The position numbers were made by a program, and so were the translations under genes. From positions 1 through 56,171 of the forward strand of contig JBCCWS010000005.1 in assembly GCA_039193195.1 (NCBI GenBank): a stretch of DNA of 56,171 bases. The letters run 5' to 3'. This document shows positions 18,881-28,030 of this stretch, one piece after another. The notes under the pieces are model-generated. The model made no database searches. It saw nothing but the letters and a program-made list of their open reading frames with translations, and had not been told where the DNA came from. Each line of letters begins with the position of its first letter. Position 1 is the first letter of the stretch. Origin of the DNA: Pseudomonadota bacterium (GTDB lineage Bacteria > Pseudomonadota > Gammaproteobacteria > Steroidobacterales > JBCBZW01).

Positions 18881-20241
18881 CACAGAAGAACATCACGGTG
18901 GTTGGCGGCGGCCCGGTGGGTAGCCTGTTGGCCATCTCTCTGGCACGCCATGGGTACAAGGTGGGCCTGTACGAGGGGCGGCCAGACTCTCGCCGTACCA
19001 GCATCTACCAAGGCCGCTCTATCAACATCGCCCTCTCCGATCGAGGCTGGACTTCGCTGGAGAAGATAGGCGTGAGCCAGGAAGCCAAGCACGACGCGAT
19101 CCCCATGTACGATCGCAGAATCCATGGGGTGGACGGCGATATCAGCCGCATTCCCTACGGCAAGGGCGATGATGCCATCTGGTCCGTATCGCGCAGCGGG
19201 ATCAACCATCAGCTGCTTAGCATCGCCGAGGGCGAGCCCAACATCACCAGCTACTTCGAACATCGACTCCTCGACATCGACTTCGAGACGGCGACCACTA
19301 CCTTCACCACCACTGCTGGCGATGAGGTGGTGGTCGAGGCCGACATCGCCTTCGGCGCGGACGGCGCGAACTCCAAGGTCAGGCGCCTGGCGCACAGCTT
19401 CCCGCGCTTCAGTTACAGCCAAACCTATATGCCTCAGGACTACATCGAGCTGAACATATCGGCCAACGTGGACGGCTCGCACAAGCTCGATAGGAACGCC
19501 CTGCACATCTGGCCGCGCAAGGACTTCATGCTGATCGCCCTGCCGAATCCGGATGGTACGTTCACCTGCACCCTGTTCCTCAACCACTCGGGCGACCCGT
19601 CCTTCGAGTCGCTCCGGGAGCGCGAGGACGTCGAGCGCTTCTTCTCCTCCAACTTCGCCGATGCGATGGACTACCTTGAAGCTCCAGTGGAGACCTTCAT
19701 GAGCCGTGATCCCGCGCCGCTGTACCTGGTGCAGGTGTACCCCTGGTCCTTCAACCGCAGGATCGGCCTCATTGGCGATGCCGCCCACGCGATCGTGCCC
19801 TTCTACGGCCAAGGAATGAACTGCGGCTTCGAAGACTGCGCGGAGCTGGACGCACTTATCACGGCCCACGGTCATGATTGGCCCGAGATTCTCGCGGCCT
19901 ACGAGCAAGCGCGCAAACCGAACGCCGATGCCATCGCGGAGCTTGCCGTGCGCAACTTCGCCGAGATGAGTGACCTCTCCGGCGATCCAGACTTCCAGCT
20001 GCGCAAGAAGATCGAGGCGAAGTTCAGCGACCTCTACCCGGACCTCTGGACGCCCCTCTACTCGATGGTCACCTTCCGCCCGGACGTGCCTTACTCGCGG
20101 GCCTTGCGCGTGGGTGATGAGCAAAAGGAGGTGATGGACAGGGTAATGGCATTACCGAACATCCACGATGACTGGGATGAGCCGTACGTTATGGACCGAC
20201 TCTTTCGCTGGGCATCCGAGGTATTTGGAGACGAGCAATGA
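18877..20241 (+). CDS. kmo: Kynurenine 3-monooxygenase
   Basis: 454 residues from GTG 18877, in a GTGA overlap with kynU and 8 bases after AAGGAG. FAD-binding GxGxxG ([19 protein letters not shown]), the KMO-type [18 protein letters not shown] segment, DG motif ([13 protein letters not shown]) and GD motif ([25 protein letters not shown]) are present. It hydroxylates L-kynurenine at C3 with NADPH and O2. The length matches bacterial KMOs, and the usual C-terminal helix region is retained. It ends in an ATGA overlap with the tryptophan dioxygenase gene. Confidence 0.96.
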
Positions 20242-21083
20242 ACATCGTCCCAAAGAACTACCGGGAGCTGGAGCACAGCATCCATACGGATCTCAAGGAC
20301 CGTATGAGCTACGGCCGCTACCTGCATTTGCCACAGGTGCTGAGCGCCCAGCATCCGCTCTCCGGAGAGCACGACGAGATGTTGTTCATCGTCATCCACC
20401 AGGCGAGCGAGCTGTGGATGAAACTTGCCGGCAACGAGTTGGCAGAGGCGATCAAGAACATTGAGGGAGACAACTTCCGTCACGCCTTTAAGGTGGTTGC
20501 ACGCGTCAAGCTGATTCTCACGCAGATCACGCAGTCATGGCAGATCCTCTCCACCATGACGCCGGTCGATTACCTGAAGTTCCGTGACGCGCTCGGTCCC
20601 GCGTCTGGTTTTCAGTCTTACAGCTACCGAAAGCTAGAATTCTTATTGGGCAACAAGAACAATAGCCTAGTGAAGGTGCATAAGCACGATGCGGCGATAC
20701 ACGAAGAGCTCACGCGAGTCCTGAACGAGCCCAGCCTCTACGATGTGGTGCTGCGCAAGTTGAGTGAGGTCGGGTTTGAAATGGATGGTTCGGTGCTCAA
20801 TCGGGACTGGAGCCAGCCCTATCAGCCCAACGACTCCGTTCGCGCGGCCTGGCTGAGGGTGTACCGCGAGGCGGAGGAGTATTTCGAGCTTTACGAGCTG
20901 GCAGAGAAGCTCGTCGACATAGAGGACGCCTTTCAGAACTGGCGCTTCAAGCACATGTACACGGTGCAGCGGATCATCGGCAGTCGCCACGGCACGGGCG
21001 GCTCTTCGGGGGTGCCATTCCTGAGGAAAGCGCTCGATATGAGCTTTTTCCCCGAGCTCCTGGCGGTTAGGACTGAACTTTAG
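20238..21083 (+). CDS. kynA: Tryptophan 2,3-dioxygenase
   Basis: 281 residues, ATG in the ATGA overlap with kmo. A haem dioxygenase opening the indole ring of L-tryptophan to N-formylkynurenine. The key residues of the Xanthomonas enzyme are all present, shifted by one: H54 (FIVIHQASELW), R116 (YLKFRDALG), the haem ligand H239 (WRFKHMYTVQRIIG) and the GTGG loop around T253. It is last in the operon though first in the pathway. A kynurenine formamidase to process its product is not in this window and must be elsewhere. A hairpin follows the stop. Confidence 0.97.
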   Translation: MNIVPKNYRELEHSIHTDLKDRMSYGRYLHLPQVLSAQHPLSGEHDEMLFIVIHQASELWMKLAGNELAEAIKNIEGDNFRHAFKVVARVKLILTQITQSWQILSTMTPVDYLKFRDALGPASGFQSYSYRKLEFLLGNKNNSLVKVHKHDAAIHEELTRVLNEPSLYDVVLRKLSEVGFEMDGSVLNRDWSQPYQPNDSVRAAWLRVYREAEEYFELYELAEKLVDIEDAFQNWRFKHMYTVQRIIGSRHGTGGSSGVPFLRKALDMSFFPELLAVRTEL

Positions 21084-21094
21084 GCGTGGGATTG

Positions 21095-21116
21095 ACGGTC
21101 CTTGGGGCTGGACCGT
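21095..21116. terminator. Hairpin between convergent kynA and DapA-like genes
   Basis: ACGGTCC (21095-21101), 8-nt loop, GGACCGT (21110-21116): a perfect 7-bp stem just after the kynA stop. There is no T-run on either strand, so if it terminates transcription it is not a classical intrinsic terminator. Confidence 0.4.
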
Positions 21117-21176
21117 TGGTGCAATGAAACGACCTCGGCGCTGAAATGAGTAACCCCAGCCCGAACCGTAGGTGAG

Positions 21177-22136
21177 CTACCGCTGCAGGCCGCAGGACTC
21201 AAACGCCTCGTCGATGACAGCCCTTTCGCGGTCCGTCAGCTCCAGCATCGGCGGCCGCACGCGCCCGCCTACCTGGCCTAACAGTTCCTGCCAGTACTTG
21301 CCGAATGCCTGGGGCTTGTCTGCGGGTTTGGCGTTGGCCATCGCTTCGCGCACGGGGTTCAGGCTGTCGCGAACGCGACGCGCCTGCTCGAACTTCCCCT
21401 CGAAGGCGAGACGAGTGTACTCGTCCATACGCTTGTCGTTGGCCGTCTGCAGGTGGTAGGGCGGCGATGAGCAAAGGTACAGCCGCCAGCCGAGCTCTTC
21501 GATGTTGTCGAGCCACTCCGGCTCTGCCGACGTGGACACCTGGATCTTGTTACCGACCATATGGCTTAGCTTTACGTACATCTCGCGGGGCACGGAGTAC
21601 TTGATCGCGACGATGTTGGGTAGCTGCGCGATACGTGCACATTCCCCAGGCTGCATCAGGTAGCCAGAGTCCGGATGGCTCCACATCGCGATGCCGATAT
21701 CGAGCTCGTCGCACAGCGCCTTGTAGTACTGGTAGAGCACCTCTGCGCGATTGTGCACAAAGCTCAGCACCGGCGCGTGCACGACGATGTAGTCAGCGCC
21801 ACAGTGCTCAGCGTGATGGGCCAGCTCCTTCACCGTGTCGAAGTTCTGATCCGACACGGAGACGATCACGCCAGCCGCGCCGTCGCATTCCTCCACGGCG
21901 ATCTCGAAGTTGCGCTTTCGCTCCTCGAGACTCATGGAGAAAAACTCGCCCTGTTTGCCCGCGATGAACAGACCCTTGATGTCCAGTTCGTCTATCCAGT
22001 GACGGATGTTCGCGCGCAGCCCCGCCTCGTCCAGGGAAAGGTCGTGGCGGAACGGATTGAGCGCGGCAGCCCAAACCCCGCGCATGTGCTGGCGGGCGTA
22101 GTCCTTGGCGTCGTGCTTTGTATATTTGCTGGCCAT
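21177..22136 (-). CDS. Dihydrodipicolinate synthase (DapA/NAL) family aldolase
   Basis: 319 residues from ATG 22136 (MASKYTKHDAKDYAR); an in-frame ATG at 22190 would add a non-conserved leader. A class I aldolase TIM barrel with the Schiff-base lysine in NIVAIKYSVPREMY. The phosphate/carboxylate-binding loop region reads GLFIAGKQGEFFSMSLEER rather than the GTTGE of true DapA, so a pyruvate-type aldolase or hydratase acting on another keto acid is more likely than lysine biosynthesis. It is divergent from the aspartate-dehydrogenase-like gene and probably shares its control with that gene and the LysR after it. Role in degrading a side chain or ring-cleavage product is inference. Confidence 0.82.
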   Translation of the reverse strand: MASKYTKHDAKDYARQHMRGVWAAALNPFRHDLSLDEAGLRANIRHWIDELDIKGLFIAGKQGEFFSMSLEERKRNFEIAVEECDGAAGVIVSVSDQNFDTVKELAHHAEHCGADYIVVHAPVLSFVHNRAEVLYQYYKALCDELDIGIAMWSHPDSGYLMQPGECARIAQLPNIVAIKYSVPREMYVKLSHMVGNKIQVSTSAEPEWLDNIEELGWRLYLCSSPPYHLQTANDKRMDEYTRLAFEGKFEQARRVRDSLNPVREAMANAKPADKPQAFGKYWQELLGQVGGRVRPPMLELTDRERAVIDEAFESCGLQR

Positions 22137-22249
22137 AGGCGTTCGAACATACGCCAGAGACCGTGGGATAAATCGAAACTGGCTATTCAAAATTACAATA
22201 GCGCGCCCTCCTGATACTGCGATACAAAGGGTGCTGAGGGGGAGGCGTC

Positions 22250-23041
22250 ATGCACGTTGGCATCATCGGACTCGGCGCGATCGGCAGCTTCGTACACGAC
22301 GAACTGAAGCGTCGTGGATTCTCGGTGGATGCCCTGCTCGTGCGCCCAGAACGCCTCGCGACAATCGCCCGCACGTTTCCCGCCGTCGCGTGCGTCTCGG
22401 CGGTGAGTGACCTGCCGGGCCACATCGACCACATGATCGACTGCGCAGGCCACCATGCCTTAGCCGCCTACGGCCCTCACATACTGCGCCGCGGTATCGA
22501 CCTGACGACTGTTTCGATCGGCGGCCTAGCCAGCGCCGAGCTCTACCATGCCCTCGATCAGGCGGCCACCGAGGGCAGCGCCAGGTTGCATCTGGTCGCC
22601 GGCGCCATCGGCGCACTCGACTGTCTGCGGGCGGCAGCGGTGGGCGATCTTCAGTGCGTCACGTACGTGGGGCGCAAGCCGCCGAAGAGCTGGAAGGGCT
22701 CTCCCGCTGACGCGCACCATGACCTGGACAACCTCTGGGGCGACGCGGTCGTCCATTTCGAGGGCACGGCACGCGACGCGGCCATCCAGTACCCGAAGAA
22801 CGCGAACGTCGCAGCGGCGGTTGCCCTCGCCGGTGTCGGCTTCGATCAGACGCAGGTCAAACTCATCGCTGATCCGAACGTCGAGCAGAACATCCACGAA
22901 GTTGTTGCGTCGGGCGAGTTCGGAAGCTTCTCCTTCGAAATCCGCGGCAACGCGCTACCCACCAACCCGAAGAGCTCTGCCCTCACAGCGATGAGTGTCG
23001 TTAGTAAACTGCAGCAGGACTCGCGGCGAATCCGGTTTTAA
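22250..23041 (+). CDS. Aspartate-dehydrogenase-like (NadX/DUF108) oxidoreductase
   Basis: 263 residues with a strong GGGGGAGG before ATG 22250. N-terminal NAD(P) fold (HVGIIGLGAIGSFVHDELKRRG) and the C-terminal domain of the L-aspartate dehydrogenase family (HLVAGAIGALDCLRAAA, YPKNANVAAAVALAGVGFD, HEVVASGEFGSFSFEIRGNALPTNPKSSALTAMSV). In the family it interconverts L-aspartate and iminoaspartate/oxaloacetate, and some members feed quinolinate and NAD synthesis. Here it is followed at once by a LysR gene (8 bp) and an aldehyde dehydrogenase and divergent from a DapA-like aldolase, which looks catabolic. The exact amino acid substrate is not established. Confidence 0.82.
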   Translation: MHVGIIGLGAIGSFVHDELKRRGFSVDALLVRPERLATIARTFPAVACVSAVSDLPGHIDHMIDCAGHHALAAYGPHILRRGIDLTTVSIGGLASAELYHALDQAATEGSARLHLVAGAIGALDCLRAAAVGDLQCVTYVGRKPPKSWKGSPADAHHDLDNLWGDAVVHFEGTARDAAIQYPKNANVAAAVALAGVGFDQTQVKLIADPNVEQNIHEVVASGEFGSFSFEIRGNALPTNPKSSALTAMSVVSKLQQDSRRIRF

Positions 23042-23049
23042 AGGAGCCA

Positions 23050-23997
23050 ATGATGGTTGCTCGCCACGCCCGGATTGTGGACCGCGCGGTAACGCGCCTG
23101 AAGTTAAAGCAGCTGCGCTTGCTGGTCGCGGTGGGGGAGTTCGGTAGCATTCAGCATGCGGCGCGCGAGCTGCAGGTCTCCCAACCAGCGGCCACCAAGC
23201 TTATTCAGGACCTGGAGCTAGACTTCGAGGTGTCCTTGTTCCGACGCACGAACCGGGGAGTCGTGCCCACGTCCTATGGGGATGCGCTGATTCGTCACGG
23301 CAAGCTGATCTTGGCGCAGATCTCCAACGCTGCCCAGGAGCTCGACGATATCAGTGAGGGCAGTAGCGGGCGGGTGGTGGTCGGTGCGCTGCTCGCCGCC
23401 GCGCCGCTGCTGTTACCGGCCGCGATAGGCATCCTGATGGCCGAGCGACCCAGAGTGGCGATCAAGGTGGTCGAAGGAACCAACGATGCGCTGATGCCGG
23501 CGCTGTACGCGGGCGAGATCGACATGATCGTCGGGCGTCTGCCCGCCTACCGGTCCAGGGCCGAGCTGGTGCAGGAGGAGCTGTTCGATGAAAAGGTGCT
23601 GACGGTCGTGGGCAAGCAGCACCCGTTGGCCAAAGCGCCGTCGGTCACCTTCGAGCAGATTAAACCCTTCGGTTGGATACTGCCGCCCTTGGAGACCACC
23701 TTGCGCCGCGAGGTCGAGCAGTACTTCGTCGGCCAGGGGCAATATATGCCGCCCACCGTTCTCGAGTCCGTCTCTTACCTTGCGAACCGCGCGCTGTTTC
23801 AGCAGTTCGATCTCGTCGGGTTGATGCCGGAGCACGTGGTGGCGCACGACATCGAAAGCGGCGTGTTGGTTGAACTTAATTGGACCGTACCCTTCGGTAA
23901 CGGCCCGGTCGGTATCTCCTACAGAGGACCCGACAGTCTGTCACCGGCAGGGGCCGAGTTTCTGGAAGCGCTTCGCAAAGCTAGCTATCGTTTTTAG
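23050..23997 (+). CDS. LysR-family regulator (GbpR/PcaQ-like)
   Basis: 315 residues, AAGGAG just upstream; a second ATG at 23053 is possible. HTH: KLKQLRLLVAVGEFGSIQHAARELQVSQPAATKLIQDLE. The effector domain (GRVVVGALLAAAPLLLPAAIGILMAERPRVAIKVVEGTN) is of the GbpR/PcaQ/CbL-like kind that responds to small organic or sugar acids. It lies in the same direction between the aspartate-dehydrogenase-like and aldehyde dehydrogenase genes, so it is likely autoregulated with this module. Confidence 0.9.
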   Translation: MMVARHARIVDRAVTRLKLKQLRLLVAVGEFGSIQHAARELQVSQPAATKLIQDLELDFEVSLFRRTNRGVVPTSYGDALIRHGKLILAQISNAAQELDDISEGSSGRVVVGALLAAAPLLLPAAIGILMAERPRVAIKVVEGTNDALMPALYAGEIDMIVGRLPAYRSRAELVQEELFDEKVLTVVGKQHPLAKAPSVTFEQIKPFGWILPPLETTLRREVEQYFVGQGQYMPPTVLESVSYLANRALFQQFDLVGLMPEHVVAHDIESGVLVELNWTVPFGNGPVGISYRGPDSLSPAGAEFLEALRKASYRF

Positions 23998-24081
23998 GGA
24001 TAGCCAGATTCGCTGAACGTCGTTGCTCGCTTGGCAAGCGCGTGTGAGTCTCGTAGGCCACTTCCCATGCGAGACGATGCG

Positions 24082-25518
24082 ATGAGTGCCTATCCAGAGC
24101 TGCAACTCTACATCGGTGGCGAGTGGCGAAAGGCTGCGAGCGACATGCCGGTCTTGAATCCGGCGACCGAGCAGGAAATCGGTCGTCTTCCACGCGCCGG
24201 TCAGCGCGAACTGGACGACGCACTCGAGGCCGCAGCGCGAGGCTTTAAGGTGTGGAGCAAGACCGCGCCGGCCGAACGCGCCAACGTTCTGTTTAAGGCA
24301 GCGGCGATCATGCGCGAGCGCCAGGATGAGATCGCCGCGGCCATCACCGCTGAGCACGGCAAGCCCCTGGCCCAAGCGCGCCTGGAGGTCACTCGCGGCT
24401 GCGAGTTCTTCGAGTGGGATGCGGGGGAGGCGACGCGCACCTACGGACGCGTCATTCCCAGTGCGCCCGGCGTGCGTTACGCCGTGCATCACCAGCCCGT
24501 GGGAACGGTGCTGGGGCTGTCGCCCTGGAATTTCCCCATGAGCCAGCCGTGCCGCAAGATCGCCGGGGCGATCGCCGCCGGTTGCTCCATCATCCTCAAG
24601 GCAGCTGAAGAGACCCCCGCCGGCGCCCTGCACATCGCCAAAGCGCTCCACGACGCCGGACTACCGCCGGGCGTATTGAACCTCGTCTTCGGCACGCCAG
24701 CCGAGATCTCCGATTACCTGATCCGCCAGGACCAGGTGCGCCTGGTCGCGTTCACCGGCTCTACCGCCGTTGGACGGCATCTCACGACGCTGGCCTCGCA
24801 GAACATGACCCCGGTGCTCATGGAGCTCGGCGGGCACGCCCCGGTGATCGTGTGCGAAGACACCGATGTCGAGTCCGCCGCGATCAGTGGTGCCGTTAGG
24901 AAGATGCGCAACGCCGGGCAGGTGTGCACCTCACCAACGCGCTTCTTCGTTCACGAGAGCATCTTCGATCGCTACCTCGATGCCTTCGTGCGCCGGGCCG
25001 CCGAGACCATCGTCGGCAACGGCGTCGACAGCGCCGTTGAGATGGGCCCCCTCGCGAACGAACGCAGGCTTCCCGCGCTGACGGCGCTGGTCGACGACGC
25101 GGTAGCAAAGGGCGCTGATCTTATGACCGGCGGCAAGCGCCTGGGCGATACGGGCTACTTCTTCGAGCCCACGGTGCTCGCGAACGTGCCCAAAGAGGCG
25201 CGCGTGATGCAGGAGGAGCCCTTCGGCCCGCTCGCCGTGGTCAATTCCGTGTCTTCACTCGATGACGCCATCGAGCAGGCTAACGGTGTGCCCTTTGGTC
25301 TTGCAGCTTACGGTTTCACCAACCGTGCTGACTATGCGGACCGACTGATCGATGAGCTGGAAGCGGGCACCGTCTCCATCAATACGCTCGAGGCGTCGCT
25401 ACCGGAGACTCCGTTTGGGGGCGTCAAGCACAGCGGGTTTGGGCGCGAGGGTGGTACCGAGGGGCTGCACAATTACATGGTGGTAAAGAACGTATCGCAC
25501 AGTATTGGGATCGTCTGA
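24082..25518 (+). CDS. NAD(P)-dependent aldehyde/semialdehyde dehydrogenase
   Basis: 478 residues from ATG 24082 (MSAYPELQLYIGGEW); ATG 24067 is an alternative. The catalytic pair is intact: E248 (LMELGGHAPVIV) and C282 (NAGQVCTSPTRFFV), with the Asn in LGLSPWNFPMSQP and cofactor motif FTGSTAVGRHL. Sequence character is that of the succinate-semialdehyde dehydrogenase group. With the adjacent aldolase and aspartate-dehydrogenase-like enzyme it could oxidise an aldehyde produced by the aldolase. The substrate is inference only. Confidence 0.92.
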   Translation: MSAYPELQLYIGGEWRKAASDMPVLNPATEQEIGRLPRAGQRELDDALEAAARGFKVWSKTAPAERANVLFKAAAIMRERQDEIAAAITAEHGKPLAQARLEVTRGCEFFEWDAGEATRTYGRVIPSAPGVRYAVHHQPVGTVLGLSPWNFPMSQPCRKIAGAIAAGCSIILKAAEETPAGALHIAKALHDAGLPPGVLNLVFGTPAEISDYLIRQDQVRLVAFTGSTAVGRHLTTLASQNMTPVLMELGGHAPVIVCEDTDVESAAISGAVRKMRNAGQVCTSPTRFFVHESIFDRYLDAFVRRAAETIVGNGVDSAVEMGPLANERRLPALTALVDDAVAKGADLMTGGKRLGDTGYFFEPTVLANVPKEARVMQEEPFGPLAVVNSVSSLDDAIEQANGVPFGLAAYGFTNRADYADRLIDELEAGTVSINTLEASLPETPFGGVKHSGFGREGGTEGLHNYMVVKNVSHSIGIV

Positions 25519-25635
25519 TTCGTCTCATCGAGTTCTCGGTCAGCCAGCGACTGACGCCTGTAGCCAGTTTTCGATCCTAATAGATTTGCTCGGTACGGGG
25601 GCGCTAGGGGCGCGCTCCGCGATTGGGGAAGTGAC

Positions 25636-26655
25636 TCAGCTCAGATCGTACTTTCGCAGCCTACCGCGAAGTTGATGGTACGTCAGACCCAGCAGCTCCG
25701 CGGCGGCCCGTTGGTTGTGATTCATCGCATCCATGGCGGCGCGGATGTAGCGCACCTCGAAGTTCCCGACAGCCTCGGGCAGGTCGACGGGCAGCGCCGG
25801 GGTGTGATCGGCGCTCGGCGCGCTTGCACCTTCTCCGGAGTCCGCCGTCGTGTCCGGCACGGCTGGACCACGTAGGCGAAAGGGCGACGCAAAGGGATCG
25901 AGTGAGATCTCGTCGACCGGATCCTCCAGCGACGGCCAGCGGTAGAGCGACCGCTCCACCACGTTCTTCAGCTCACGCACGTTACCCGGCCACGGGTGTG
26001 TCAATAGGATCTCCCGCGCCCCTTCCGAAAAGCCTGGGAACAACGGCCGCCCTAACTCCTGCGCCGCCCGTACGCCAAAGTGCTCACCCAGCATCAGAAT
26101 GTCCTCGGGCCGCGCGCGCAGGGGCGGCACGGTGATCACATCAAAGGCGAGCCGATCCAGCAGGTCGTGGCGAAAGCCCCCCCTACGCGCCAGGCGGGGA
26201 AGGTCCTCGTTCGTAGAGCCGACCACACGCACGTCCACCGACAGCGTGTCGCTTCCCCCCACTCGCTCAAATTCGCCGTACTCAATGACACGCAGGATCT
26301 TCTCCTGCATCCGCAAAGGAATGGTGCCGAGCTCATCGAGTAGTAGTGTTCCCCCTTCCGCCCGCTCAAAGCGGCCGACGTGCCGCCCGACAGCCCCGGT
26401 GAACGCCCCAGCCTCGTGCCCGAACAGCTCCGACTCGAGGAGGCTTTCGGTGAGCGCGGCGCAGTTGAGCTTCACCAGGGGTTCGTCCCAGCGCTTAGAC
26501 AGAAAGTGCAGTCGCTGCGACACCAGCTCCTTGCCCGTACCCCGTTCTCCGATAATTAACAATGGCTTATCGAGTGGTGCCGCGTGCGAAACGTGCTCCA
26601 GCATCGAGAGGAAGGAGGGCGACTCGCCCAGGATGTTCGGCGCAGAAGAACTCAT
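25636..26655 (-). CDS. pspF: PspF, sigma-54 activator of the phage-shock operon
   Basis: 339 residues, no receiver domain, AAA+ domain from the N-terminus as in PspF. Walker A GERGTGKE (36-43), the sigma-54-contacting GAFTGA loop intact (83-88), Walker B-like GGTLLLDELGTIP, and a Fis-type HTH at the C-terminus (NQRAAAELLGLTYHQLRGRL). A Pro/Ala/Ser linker of about 40 residues separates AAA+ and HTH and is longer than in E. coli. Divergent from pspA across a region with an inverted-repeat UAS and a -24/-12 promoter. In E. coli PspA holds PspF inactive until membrane stress; the same loop is expected here. Confidence 0.95.
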   Translation of the reverse strand: MSSSAPNILGESPSFLSMLEHVSHAAPLDKPLLIIGERGTGKELVSQRLHFLSKRWDEPLVKLNCAALTESLLESELFGHEAGAFTGAVGRHVGRFERAEGGTLLLDELGTIPLRMQEKILRVIEYGEFERVGGSDTLSVDVRVVGSTNEDLPRLARRGGFRHDLLDRLAFDVITVPPLRARPEDILMLGEHFGVRAAQELGRPLFPGFSEGAREILLTHPWPGNVRELKNVVERSLYRWPSLEDPVDEISLDPFASPFRLRGPAVPDTTADSGEGASAPSADHTPALPVDLPEAVGNFEVRYIRAAMDAMNHNQRAAAELLGLTYHQLRGRLRKYDLS

Positions 26656-26683
26656 TTGGCGAAATTGACGAAAGTATTAGTAG

Positions 26684-26707
26684 AAATTACCAAAGGTTGG
26701 GTAATTT
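26684..26707. promoter_or_regulatory. Candidate PspF upstream activating site
   Basis: AAATTACC (26684-26691), 8-nt spacer, GGTAATTT (26700-26707): a perfect 8-bp inverted repeat about 80 bp before the sigma-54 promoter of pspA and just upstream of the pspF start. It is placed as an enhancer for a hexameric activator and could also serve pspF autocontrol. Confidence 0.6.
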
Positions 26708-26788
26708 AACCACAGGGGTCGAATAAGCGCGCTCCCTAAGATCGCCATATCTATTTGTTTTATATAAATAAACTTATCGAGATCAAGG

Positions 26789-26805
26789 TTGGCACGGAAC
26801 TCGCT
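26789..26805 (+). promoter_or_regulatory. Sigma-54 (-24/-12) promoter of pspA
   Basis: TTGGCACGGAACTCGCT has the invariant GG and GC dinucleotides separated by exactly 10 bases and near-consensus TGGCAC. It lies about 43 bp before the pspA start codon and downstream of the candidate PspF site, with an AT-rich stretch (26745-26770) between them that could bind IHF. Confidence 0.88.
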
Positions 26806-26847
26806 ATACATCTCCCGAGAGAAACACACTCACCTGGAGGAAGTTCG

Positions 26848-27528
26848 ATGGGTATTTTCTCGCGCTTCAGTGACATCGTGAACTCGAACCTCAACTCCCT
26901 ATTGGAGAAGGCCGAGGATCCGGAAAAGCTGGTTCGCCTGATGATTCAGGAGATGGAAGACACGCTGGTGGAAGTGCGTTCCGCCGCAGCTCGCGCCATC
27001 GCCGACAAGAAGGAGCTCACCCGCAAGCTGGAAGCCATCTCCAAAGATGTGGACGAGTGGCACCGCAAGGCGGAGCTCGCCGTGTCCAAGGGTCGCGACG
27101 ACCTGGCCAAGGCCGCCCTGGCGGAGAAGGCCCGCGTCACCGAGATGCGCGACGGTCTGCAGAACCAGTTCGACTCGGTCACCGAGGGCCTGGAGCAGCT
27201 GAACGACGACATCGGTCGCCTGGAAGACAAGCTGGCCGACGCCAAGGCGCGGCAGAAGGCGCTGATCGTTCGCCACAAGACGGCGACCAACCGTCTGGAG
27301 GTGCGCAAGCAAATCCACGACAACAAGATCGACGACGCCCTGGTGCGCTTCGAGCAGTTCGAACGCCGCATGGAGAGCATGGAAGGACGCGTCGAGGCCT
27401 ACGACATGGGCCGTGGTAAGGACTTGCGCCGGGAATTCACCCAGCTCGAGGACGACACGAAGATCGATGAGCAGCTCAACGACCTGAAGCGGGACATGGC
27501 GAGCAAGTCCAGTCAGTCGCATTCTTAA
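26848..27528 (+). CDS. pspA: Phage shock protein A
   Basis: 226 residues from ATG 26848 (MGIFSRFSDIVNSNLNSLLEKAEDPEKL), GGAGG upstream. PspA/IM30 (ESCRT-III-like) family: N-terminal amphipathic helix followed by long coiled coils through the whole length (EEVRSAAARAIADKKEL-like, EMRDGLQNQFDSVTEGLEQLNDDIGRLEDKL). It binds PspF to silence the operon and, on membrane stress, assembles on the inner membrane to maintain it. First gene of the operon, followed by pspB at 13 bp. Confidence 0.97.
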   Translation: MGIFSRFSDIVNSNLNSLLEKAEDPEKLVRLMIQEMEDTLVEVRSAAARAIADKKELTRKLEAISKDVDEWHRKAELAVSKGRDDLAKAALAEKARVTEMRDGLQNQFDSVTEGLEQLNDDIGRLEDKLADAKARQKALIVRHKTATNRLEVRKQIHDNKIDDALVRFEQFERRMESMEGRVEAYDMGRGKDLRREFTQLEDDTKIDEQLNDLKRDMASKSSQSHS

Positions 27529-27541
27529 GTGAGGAAGTGAG

Positions 27542-27757
27542 ATGGAAGTGATCGGAATACTGCTATGCGTGGTCGTGCTGCCGATCTTTCTGTTCCTGCA
27601 CTACACCACGCGCTGGCGTGAGCTGAAGGGGCTGTCGAAGGAAGATGAGCGCATGCTCGAGGATCTGTGGCAGGACGCCCAGCGTATGGAAAGTCGCATC
27701 AACACGCTGGAAGCGATCCTCGACGATGAAGTGCCGGACTGGAGGAAGAGGGCGTGA
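27542..27757 (+). CDS. pspB: Phage shock protein B
   Basis: 71 residues. A single transmembrane helix at the N-terminus (MEVIGILLCVVVLPIFLFLHY) followed by a cytoplasmic amphipathic coiled coil (LSKEDERMLEDLWQDAQRM, ESRINTLEAILDDEVPDWRKR), the PspB pattern. With PspC it relays membrane stress to PspA. Its end overlaps the pspC start as GTGA (27754-27757). Confidence 0.95.
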   Translation: MEVIGILLCVVVLPIFLFLHYTTRWRELKGLSKEDERMLEDLWQDAQRMESRINTLEAILDDEVPDWRKRA

Positions 27758-28026
27758 GGTACGGACGCGGGTCTGGGCGGATCTATAGGGATCGTGAGAA
27801 CGGCGTCCTGTTCGGAGTGTGCGCCGGCGTGGCTAACCACTTTGCTGTGCGCCCCCTCGCCATCCGCATCCTGGCGGTGCTGGCGGTAGTGATCGCGCCT
27901 TTCTGGCCGCTGGCGCTGGTATACCTCACCGCAGGGATACTGTTGCCGGACAGGCCGTTGGAGTACACGGGGCGTCGCTCAGAGCGTGAGTTCTGGCGCG
28001 ACTCGGAAGAAGAGAGCTGGAGGTAA
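27754..28026 (+). CDS. pspC: PspC-domain protein, short form
   Basis: 90 residues, GTG start overlapping the pspB stop. PspC domain with the basic RIYRDRENGVLFGVCAGVANHF start, then hydrophobic hairpin (LAIRILAVLAVVIAPFWPLALVYLTAGILLP) and an acidic/aromatic tail (REFWRDSEEESW). E. coli PspC also carries a C-terminal leucine-zipper-like helix that is missing here; a second PspC-domain gene downstream has it. The two may have divided the roles of one ancestral protein. Confidence 0.9.
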   Translation: MRYGRGSGRIYRDRENGVLFGVCAGVANHFAVRPLAIRILAVLAVVIAPFWPLALVYLTAGILLPDRPLEYTGRRSEREFWRDSEEESWR

Positions 28027-28030
28027 GGAA

